64,000 nt of DNA from Seiridium cupressi. Taxonomy: Eukaryota; Ascomycota; Sordariomycetes; Amphisphaeriales; Sporocadaceae. The stretch is from assembly GCA_036674765.1 (NCBI GenBank), contig JARVKI010000102.1, forward strand, positions 83,808 to 147,807, in the 5' to 3' direction. Within the stretch, counting starts at the first letter, position 1. The number at the start of each line of letters is the position of its first letter. Of this stretch, positions 55,135 to 64,000 are shown one piece after another. A model generated the notes under the pieces. The model was given only the letters and a program-made list of their open reading frames with translations, was not told the DNA's origin and did not search any database. Both the position numbers and the translations under genes were made by a program.

Positions 55135-57711
55135 CTAGATCATATTGCCGTTCACGCTGACCTCAAACCCTTCACCCTTCTGCTTCAGGGCCTTCGCGAG
55201 CATCAGCTCTCTCATCCAATCGATTCTCTCATCACGGCTCTTGACCGCAAAGTGGTGTGTCTTGCCCGTGCCGTTCGCTCCCTCCAAGTTGGCCGAAAGA
55301 GGAGCCGACCCGAGACTGCTCTCTCTCTTCTTAAGTCTTGTGCCCAAGCCATCCTTTCCTTGGGGAATCAATTGGAAACTAAAGGCCGCAACCGGGTCGT
55401 CCTTCTCCTTGGAGCCCCGCGAGATGCTCATGGCCTTGAAGGCGGCATTGAGCTTGCTCGAGGCAAGCGACGAGCACGCAATGGCGTAGTCATCAATATC
55501 AACGTACTCCAATGTGCGTTCCCGCGTCTCGGCATCCTTGTGGATAGCCAGGCGCGTTCCCTTGAGCGTCGCGTAGTTGTCGTGCCACTCGTGTCGCAGC
55601 ATCTTGGTCTTGCGCTTGCGCACAGGGCCCTGGTAAGCGATGCCCTCGGCGTCCTCGACGGTTCCATCCAAGCTGCCGAAGCGGTCGGCATGCTGATTGG
55701 CAGACCAGGGGTACTGAGCCCGAGGAGGCGCCTGAAGTGGCTGGTGCGATCGGGAAGGAGCCTTGGGTTGCGTCTTTTGGGACGCTGAACGGGTAGGTGA
55801 TGGTGTTGACGAGGCTACACGAGCGACCGGAGTGGCGGCGTTCTCCTGGAGCGGTGCCATGACCTGGAATGAAGGCCGGCGAGAGGCGCGTGAGAGGGAC
55901 CGGACTGGAACTGCCACCGGGCCTGCCCGGTAACCCATGTCCGGGGGTACGGACTGAGAGGCATCGCGAGCTACAGGTCCAAGCGGGACGGCCGTCACGG
56001 GAACGTCCATGTCAGAGAATGGTGTGCCGAAACGGTAAGGAGCCACTGGAGTCTGGAGATCCGGAGATAGAGCCTCGGCCTTGTCCATGGTGTAGGGGAC
56101 GAACGACTGGCGCAAGTTTGAAGGCCGCTGCTGCTGTGACGTCCTTTGGGATGGTGATTGTTGTCGTCCAGGAATAGCGAGCTTTGGCAGATTGCGCAGG
56201 CGCTCACTCGGCGCTTGATTCTGCGGGTAAACCTCGAACGGTGGTGTGGGCGGCACCTCGCTCGTGTTGGAAGCGCCCTGCTGGAACTCAAGGAACTGTC
56301 GAACATTGTCTTGCGGATCCCTGTGTTGGACATTTCGAAGTGTGGCCTCTTGGAGATACTGGAAAGGACCAATGCCGGCGCCGGGCCCGAGAACATCTGA
56401 CGATGCGACTACCGATGGCACGGCATCAGACATGGGTCTCAAGGCCTCGGTCGAGGACGGCCGGTTGAGGGCCGGCGCAGTAGATGCATTTCCAGGGTCC
56501 CCTGCCACCAAGATGACGCCGCCGCTGGTATCTGCAAAAGGGTGTTCCTTCATGAATTGCTCAATCATGCGCTGTTGCCTCCTATAGGTCTTGCAGTTCT
56601 CTCCCTTGGAGCATTTGTGAGGCTTCGGCATCACCTGCTCAATGCCCACGATGGACACGGACTCGAGGGGTGAAATTATGTCCTCGTGGCACGGCTTGTT
56701 GAGACGTCTTTTACTCTGTCCGCGCCGTGGTCGCACATCCTCTTCACACCTGTCGAGCTTCTTCCTCTCCCGCCTGACCTCTTTGCATTCTTCGTCCTCG
56801 ATGGGGGTTTCCGGGCGCGGCGACACCGGCTTCATCTTGATGAGCTCACAAATGTGGTTCCATACTGCTGTCCTAATACCGAAAGACTGAATGTTGAGTT
56901 CCTTCATATCCTCGGACTTTAGCGTCATAAGGATCTGTCCATTAATATCGTTTTCGATAAACTTCTCGGCAACCGTAGGCTCAACGCCAGCATTGAGCAT
57001 CCATTGCGCAACCATTTCCGGCGACCACTCAGGCAGATCATATTGGTCGAGGTTCACGTCGGTGAACTGATACGGGCTGCTCCGTGATCGTGCAGGCAGC
57101 GGCTCTTCCGCCAGGTGGAAGCGAAATTCGGTCTCTCTGGGCTTCGGTGCTCTGGGTGTGATTGGCGAGAGAGATAGTGCCTCTTGCAGCTCGAAGGATT
57201 GTGTTGACGTTGAAGACATGCGAAAAAGATGAGGCCCCCTCGGTCCCTCGACCGGCTTACTTAACTCAAAGTCGAAAGGAAACGCCGTGCGAGCCCTGCT
57301 CGACCTTGGCGTCTGCGCTTCTTCATATGACGAGAGTGTGGTTACACTCTGCAGTCCCGACTATACCAGTGTAAGTCTACAGGGCAAGTGGGCTAATTAG
57401 GAGCAGGAGGGACAACCTACCGAGTTCAGGCTCACTCTAGGTGAGTTAGGATCGTCATCCTCAATCTCGCTGACGATATCCTCTTCATCCCAATCTGTAT
57501 CTACGATTTCCGTGGCTATTGAACTCGGCCTGGGCTCGGGCCCCTTCAACCCAAAGAATGAATCGTGTAGACGAGTCTTCTGTTGCATCTCGCGGTGCGG
57601 CCGCTCAACCATTCTGTGTGAATATTGTGCATACTGGAACAAAGTTGTTAGATGCAAGCCACATGGTGTCCCCTCCTGCAGAGGAGGAATGATTGTGTGT
57701 AGGCATACCAT
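55135..57711 (-). CDS. SAM and PH domain protein (Boi-like, without SH3)
   Basis: Minus strand, exons 57711-57709 (ATG only), 57633-57421 and 57360-55135, 813 aa. The ATG-only first exon is inferred from donor GTATGC right after ATG, branch CATCTAAC and acceptor TTCCAG; an in-frame ATG at 57612 would make a simpler start. Residues 20-70 are conserved-looking (TRLHDSFFGLKGPEP, acidic DWDEEDIVSEIEDDD). A SAM domain sits at about 180-245 (LPEWSPEMVAQWMLNAGVE ... IQSFGIRTAVWNHI). A long Pro/Ser/Gln-rich disordered middle follows. A PH domain at about 675-800 includes LRHEWHDNYATLKGTRLAIH and HHFAVKSRDERIDWMRELM. The SAM-PH combination recalls yeast Boi1/Boi2 polarity proteins, but the SH3 domain is absent. 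A role at the plasma membrane or septum is inferred. Confidence 0.85.
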
Positions 57712-60008
57712 ATTGAAAAGCAAGGAGATTGGTATCCGCGCTGAACTTCCGGACCTAGCCGTCGCCGGCTGACTGTTTTCTAAACCGATGATATAGGAGA
57801 TATACGGAAACGAAAAGGAAAGTCGGGTATAGCCGAGAAATAGAGTTTACGTCGCAAAAAGAGGAAAGAGGGGATTGAGAGACAAGCGCGGGCGCGGGCA
57901 GATAGTATATGTACGAGATATGGAGTATTGAAGGTTCACAGCAGCGATTCCATGCAGGAGTAGACGTTGTGATAGTGTGGATGGTAAGTACGAAGTCGGG
58001 TATTGTCACGATGTGATTTGTTTCCTCGGCCGGTCCTCGCATATCACAGTCACTGCGTCTGCAGCATGGAGAGCATAGACAACTAGTCCCAACCTCAAAC
58101 TACAGTGGTCCCATCCGCTAATAATAGCATTGTCCAGACGTGCAGAGCAGGTCGTAGGAGCACGTCCGGGCGGTAAAGGCAGTGAAACGGAGAGGCTGGT
58201 TGGACAGGAGCAAATGGAGTGCATAAAGCCAGGTCGGGGCATGATTGGCCCGTTGTTTTCTCAACACCTCAGGAGTAGTCGTTTCTAAGCGCCGACCTGC
58301 TCTGGGCCAGGGAGTCCATGTCACTGCACATCCATTCCACAACCACGCTTTTTCCATACCGTTCATCCGTGGACGCTAGAGCCGTTGACAACGTGCGCTC
58401 CATGAGTCAACATGTACGACAAAACCAATGTACCCCAAGCATCGGGTCAGGCGTGGATACGTCTTGACACTACTGTGTAGACTAACGCTGGTGGCCGTGG
58501 TGTTCGCATTCTCATTCATATACCGTATCTGGGACATCCTGGTGGGAGGTGCTGCAGAGGGTCACGGCAAATGTGCACCCAGCACCCAGCACCGATGCTC
58601 CCGGACCAACTACAACCATTGTGCTGATGGGGTTGGCCAGGCACTGTTCTTGCAGGTTGACCGTTATGCGCGCCTTGAGCTCCCGCCTATCGCGCGAGAG
58701 AGCACACAGCCGGCCGCAGACCCTGTACTGTATGGTACTCTCGCGAGCGACAGGGTTGGGGGCAGGGGGTGTTTTTTCCGGCAAGGAAAAGATTGGCCGG
58801 CCGGATCTCGTCGGGGTGCAACGACGACGCACATCACAAGGGGTGGAGAAGCAAGTGCCACCCTTTCGCCTGCCAGGGTCTTCTCTAGTGCCGTCCCCAC
58901 CTGCCTACCTAGGGGTATCTTGCTTCGAGATCTCTGCTGACGGCATCCAAGGCAATGCACCTTCACGGCCTTGGTCCGTCTGGGGGTGCTCGGAGCTAAG
59001 GCACGGAGCTGTCAGGGTTGACCCCTCTCCTGTGCTGTGGAATGCTGTGAAGACAGAGGATTGGCCATTCCGCCGTGGCACGAGATATCGAAATCTAGGG
59101 GTGTGCGGGATCTCATTAAGCCCCATTTCCGGCACCGCATCCATTCAACTTCCACACACTGCACCTCCGAGCAGCTATAGGCCCTTTCAGATGGATGGAC
59201 CGGTCCGCTTGCCAGCACCTTCTGGTTAGGCTCGAGCCTTCAACCTTCTCAGGAGAGCGCTGCGGGCCGACTGGCGGCCGTTGAGCAAATCTCTTATACC
59301 GCTCTTCAGGTCACGAGGTGTTGCACGAGCTGGCTCGACCATGTTCCAGGGCCAATCACCTAGCCTATACTCTTGCCAACGTGACCTGGGCTGCGGAGCT
59401 CGCAACCGCATATCAAAGCCACAACAAAGGCATTTTCCAGCACGTTGCCGAGACCGGGCCTACGTGGACGGCTTACAAAGCTTCTATGCATTCGAGAAGT
59501 CCTGCCCGCTACTCTCTAACGTGTGCGGCACGCATGCTGTGCTGGCAAGCCACTCAAAAGACTTTTCATGTTGTATGTCGGTGGCAGAAAGCCAATGGGC
59601 GGCTCAATTTCGGTGGCAGGGAGCTATGTAGCCTGCATATTATGCACATGTAGATGCAGTGTGATCCCGCCTCTGCATGTGGGTAGCAACTCGGCGACCG
59701 ACTATGTGACCAATATGGTATGCTGGTCAAGGCAAAAAGTTTATTTACACCGGTGACTGATGTAAAGAGTTTTTCACCGCACAACGGATTGCCGTTTTGT
59801 GTGCTTCTACTGGAGAGAGGAGTCAAGTCTCGTGACGGTTGCCATATCTTGCTTTTTCTGCTTCAGCGTGCAGCAATTACCGGTTCTATGCGCGTCGTGT
59901 GGAATGATGGCGACGATCTATCACGCATTGGAGAGGCTGAGTGGTCAATTGCGATCACCGTTGAGCCACTTGCTTTCATTTCAGCCGACTTGTATCACAC
60001 ACCACGAG

Positions 60009-60055
60009 GCCACAATGTCTGGGCCACAATGTCTGGGCCACAATGTCTGAGCCAC
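60009..60055. repeat. 14-bp direct tandem repeat, three copies
   Basis: Unit GCCACAATGTCTGG repeated at 60009, 60023 and 60037 (last base A in copy three), then a partial GCCAC. Confidence 0.9.
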
Positions 60056-62853
60056 TTCGGAACTTATTCTTGCGAGTCCACAGTGTCTCGGGAATACTAG
60101 CTTACCAACGGCCCCAGCACCCAGGTCCGTTTCTCCTTAACCGTGCAAAATGACAGTCCAATGAGGCACTAGAACCCCGATGCGACGGTTTCCAGCCTGA
60201 GATTGCCCTATGCTATTTGCTCGTGTGGTGGTGGATGGTTGACTTTTACAAGTGTGCGACGCGAAATGAGACACCATTCGAAGTGACCTCTAGGATCGCA
60301 GAGTCGAGGTCTAGGGGAAGTCGAGCCTTTCTGGACCGCGAGATCATTGTCCATGCAACATCTCACAGAGCGTTGATGGCTTTCGCGAGTCTTGCCGATT
60401 TTGAATCTGGGCCGGACTGGCTGACTCGCACGTAGCATGCTGCATCGATCGCTGCTCTCAATCGTCATGGTCCCAGCATGTTTACAGATTAGATTTGATT
60501 TGATCAATATCACAATGGGCCAATCTCCACATCACTTGTGACGGACGAGGGTCTGTCGGAATGCACCACCGGGATGACGGACCACCAGAGACGACGCTGG
60601 ACCATTTGAGCCGAGTTAAACGATGATTTGCATCTGTCTCTTTGATCAATGCATCCCCGGCCCGCCTAGACATGGGTGCTGGGGAAGGTTAATGGCATGA
60701 CCTTGCCGATGTCGAAAGATGCCCTCGTCGAAGCGATCACTGCCCCTGTTCAGTAATCGAGGGTTCGATATTGGCTTAGGCCATATACCAGCTCACCCCA
60801 CTAGATTACATATCTGGACGGGGAGCACAGCCGTGCTCGGGTGTGTCAGGGGAAAGGAGGAGTCGGATGGTCACCGATTGATGTTCCGAAGAGCACGTAG
60901 CCTTTCACACCCACGCGTGAAAGGTTGAGTTCTGGCTGCGGTGCTGCTGTGCAAATGAAGTCGGTAGGGCTCTGCCATGTTGATCACTTTGTGGTCCGTG
61001 TCTCCCGTCGGCATCCAAGGTTGTGGCCCCCCCCCAAGCATCCACGGTTTCCCGGCTTGACAGGGAGCTGGGGGATGCCATTGACATGCCTATCCATGAG
61101 GGCGGCCCCAAAACTTAGACGAACATGGCCCCGAAAACGCAAAGAAAACATAATTAACCCAGATGGAAAGCGGGCAAATTCAAAAATAGCACAATATTGA
61201 TGCTGCCTGCATCCGAGGTGGGATTCGTTGGCGCCTGCCGGGGACCGTGCTTCAATAGATAGTGCATCCAACAAATGAGCCTGCCAAATGTATGAGCGGG
61301 CTAATTTGGAAATTAGCCCTTGACAGAGTATTCGTCATCCGACGATCATCGTCAACGAGCCGGCACGCCATGGTGCCTGTGGGGAGCTTGGGCCGCAGAC
61401 TTCGCAGAGAACATACCCTGGCTTGTGAGGCGGCCCCCTAGCAGATTGCGGGAATTCGATCTGTGAGTTGAGCAAAGAGGAACAAGGACTGCAAAGCCGG
61501 CCCAATCGACCTGATCCTTGGCAGGTAGGGTATAGAAGAAATAGCCAGGATAGTCGCTGTCGGCGCTAGCAAAGAGCTCCCGTTCTTGTGTCGGGATTGG
61601 CCAGAGCTTAACCCTGGCTTCCCCCCATTGGGCTTGACCCCAGTCTTAGCCTCCCGTGCAGCAGCCAATCCACGGCTCGATCCCGCTCTTCATCACACTC
61701 TCCACAGCCAGGCTAAAGACTCGGTTGGTCCCGCCCCAGGCGCTAATGCATTGATTGATATGAAGAGACCTCGAATCACGGGTTGTAGAGGCCTTTCCTG
61801 CTCTTATGATGCGACCAATCCCGAACTGCCCTGGTACCACTTTCTGGTTCTCGTGGCTTGCTCGTAGCACGAGATGCCCGCGGAGGCATTGATACCTCGC
61901 ACATGCCGTCGTACCACATGGGAGCAGATGGGGAATACTTCCTCCTATCAGCGTCGCACACTCTTCCGCCGAGTATCGCGAGCCAGACCGTGCCCGCCAT
62001 CAAAGAGTTCCCTGCTGCTCTCTGCATAAGTATTCAACTAAGCTTGAGTTCGCCGTGGGCACTATGGACCCCGACCAGGGTCCGACTTTCATGAGGGCAA
62101 AGCTACTGGCTTCCCGGCGACCAATCCGAGTGTAGAGTCCCTTTATCTCAGAACCATTGGGTGCAGACGCTATATTGGAAGAGTCATACTCCAATCTAGA
62201 AATCCCTTCCTGCCTCGTCCAAAAGTCGCGAACCCGATGTTCATGCTCGGACCCCAAAATGAGCCCATTCCTGCACACCTTCGGTTGCTGCCCGCGTACA
62301 ACGACATGTTATCCAAATGGAGTAAGACGCCGGCCGTGATTGGCCGGGTATTCTGCACAACGCCGTGAGCCTGACATGCAGGTTGGCAATCAATATCAAC
62401 AATTCTGCATGAGGTGTGATGATCGATGCAAGGATGGTCAAGGATGCCCTGGGGACCCTGGCGATAGGGTACACACCATCAGAAAAGACTAGCTTGTGGG
62501 GTGAGCGAATGTTGCTTTCGTATCATGCATCGCAACGGCTGGGGAGTATTGTACCCAAAAGCCGACTCGGCATGGCCAGAAGAAAAACTCGCATGGGACG
62601 GGATCGTGGCAGTCCTTCGCTGGAATATTCGCCTGCATGGCCCACGAGGGAAGGCCACGAGGTAGCTGAGACAACGGGTACTAGCGTTTTGGTGCACAAG
62701 TCTATAGCGAGCAGTCGTATTCTCAGCGTAGTAAACAACAGTGTTATCGTCAACTCGAGCCGTTTCTTCAAAGCTCAGCTCACTTACGTCCGTATGCCTT
62801 CGCCCTAGCCTGTAGCTGACAGTTCTTCCCCGTCGTCCACAGCTCCCAGTCGT

Positions 62854-62886
62854 ATGTAGCTATCCATGTAGCTATCCATGTAGCTG
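62854..62886. repeat. 12-bp direct tandem repeat
   Basis: Unit ATGTAGCTATCC at 62854 and 62866, then a partial copy ATGTAGCTG at 62878. Confidence 0.85.
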
Positions 62887-63922
62887 CAGCAGAGCACCGG
62901 ACGGGCTGCTGGGATTAGTGTACGCTAATGCAAGGACCTGCAGGGATTATATAGTGCTCTTAGGAACGTGCGCTCTTGTTCTGCATGAACATGGTGGTGA
63001 AGACGGCTGTTGGTCGCCATGGTTGGTGAGCCACAAGTGCGAGAGTTGCCCGTTTAGTGCATCCAGGCGGCCACCCTGCCCGCTCACCCCTGTCTCTCCT
63101 TGCATCCGCGAGTGTCACCGAGTGGGTATGTACAAGGCCTTTGTATTGCTATTCACGGGGTGGAGTGGTTGGTCTCAATATGGCCGGCCCCCCTCCAAGG
63201 TGACTCGACCTGTGGCCCACTCAACGGCCACACCTCATTGGAACCTGTAAGCGCATGTCCGGCTCGAATCAGCCCGTTTTGGAAGTCCACATCCTACGTG
63301 TGCTCTGCAGGCCTGCAAGGTCTGCAGGTTGTGTTGCTAATTAGTCCCGCACTGGCCTGGGTTAAAAAAGGAATTACCCCAAATTGTGCTGGGTGTAAAA
63401 ATAGATTCAATCATCACCGCGCAGTAGTTCGTGCGGCCTGGTGGTCGTGGTCGACAAGAAAGCGGCCACGATATAAGTGTATGACACCTCCAAGACCAAG
63501 CTGGATTTCGAGAGTGAGCAGCAGAGTAAAAGAATCAAGTGTCGTCCTGTCCTTCAAACGACTCCCTCTCTCCTCCGTCCTTCCTCCCCCCCTATACCTT
63601 CTCCTATACCAACAACTCAAATCAACGTGAAAGGCAAGCCGGACTTGCTTGGATCCTGTCATTCATTCGACGAGAAACTTAATCAACATAATAACTTATC
63701 CTCCGACATTTGACTGGGCTTGCCCGTCATTTCCACCAAAAGGACGAACATTAACCCCCGGACTATTCGAGTTGCGGGTATTTTCACTTAGCCGGTTTTC
63801 CCAAGGCTCTCTTCTCTTTCTCTGCACTAGACCCTGGCACTCAACTCGTCGACCTCGACACCTTGACCCTGGTTCAGCTAGTCTCCTCCCGCTTTCGCTC
63901 GGCTTGTGGACCAGCATCTTAG

Positions 63923-63926
<4 letters not shown>

Positions 63927-64000
<74 letters not shown>
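63927..64000. repeat. Poly-G run at the window end (at least 74 G)
   Basis: Uninterrupted G from 63927 to the last base. It is not a fungal telomere repeat (those have TTAGGG-type units). A no-signal artefact of two-colour sequencing or a bad contig end is the likeliest cause. Confidence 0.95.

Larger units (their letters stand above)
57712..63926. other. Gene-free interval of about 6.2 kb
   Basis: I support no gene here. The longest frame (226 codons, 58549-59229) overlaps other open phases and has no domain. Two small direct repeats (60009-60055 and 62854-62886) are present. From about 63470 to the end the sequence becomes C/T-rich with a TATA-like GATATAAG (63470-63477), as in a promoter plus long leader of a gene transcribed to the right and lost beyond the G-run. 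An upstream regulatory region or long non-coding RNA is possible. Confidence 0.5.

Noticed and set aside
58549..59229. 226-codon plus-strand frame in the 6-kb desert
   Set aside because: Overlaps equally open frames, rich in Pro/Ser/Arg as expected for GC-rich non-coding DNA, no domain.
1..64000. CRISPR arrays, bacterial-type operons, intact transposons, secondary-metabolite cluster
   Set aside because: No spaced direct repeats, no transposase or reverse-transcriptase frame, and no PKS/NRPS or tailoring gene set was seen.

Overview
The window is nuclear DNA of a filamentous ascomycete. Genes are broken by short introns (about 50-120 nt) with GTRNGT-type donors, CTAAC/CTGAC-like branch sites and CAG/TAG acceptors. 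Most genes are compact, single-copy housekeeping genes. An AGC/NDR-type kinase with a UAG codon at a conserved tryptophan of the kinase domain matches the PUK1/stk-21 type known from Sordariomycetes, so this class is the best guess. No species call is made. The right edge of the window is a run of at least 74 G, which looks like a contig end or sequencing artefact.

Layout. 1-12 kb: 3' end of a DJ-1/PfpI-like gene, nucleolar FKBP prolyl isomerase (FPR4), the stop-interrupted NDR-like kinase, inositol phosphosphingolipid phospholipase C (ISC1, minus strand), and a WDR5/Swd3-type WD40 protein with an RS-rich N terminus. 12-21 kb: the N-recognin E3 ligase UBR1 (minus), a tiny five-exon QCR9 gene (complex III, minus) and a PYM/WIBG exon-junction-complex disassembly factor. 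21-34 kb: a more accessory stretch with AT-rich gaps, holding a secreted SGNH/GDSL hydrolase with Fn3 domains, a secreted GH13 alpha-amylase followed by a compound microsatellite, an 868-aa fungal protein of unknown function, an EthD-like alpha/beta-barrel protein and a nucleoside hydrolase. 34-46 kb: RED-like splicing protein, translesion polymerase REV1, cytosolic tyrosyl-tRNA synthetase, a conserved unknown acidic protein and the mitochondrial thiamine pyrophosphate carrier TPC1. 46-57.7 kb: MICOS subunit MIC26/27 and mitochondrial intermediate peptidase OCT1 as a divergent pair, a WSC-domain surface protein, a superoxide-dismutase-like mitochondrial ribosomal protein, and a SAM+PH domain protein. 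57.7-63.9 kb: over 6 kb with no gene that I can support.

How the genes relate. Most are independent housekeeping genes. Four nuclear genes for mitochondrial proteins (TPC1, MIC27, OCT1, SOD-like mitoribosomal protein) lie within about 8.3 kb. Several genes act in RNA or chromatin work (FPR4, SWD3, PYM, RED). There is no secondary-metabolite cluster and no recognisable intact transposon.

The strongest observation is the kinase. Its only defect is TAG in place of TGG at the first Trp of the D-W-W-S-L-G motif. Everything downstream, including the NDR hydrophobic motif, is intact, and the TAG adenosine sits in the loop of a possible hairpin. This is what is expected of a gene restored by fungal A-to-I mRNA editing during sexual development.
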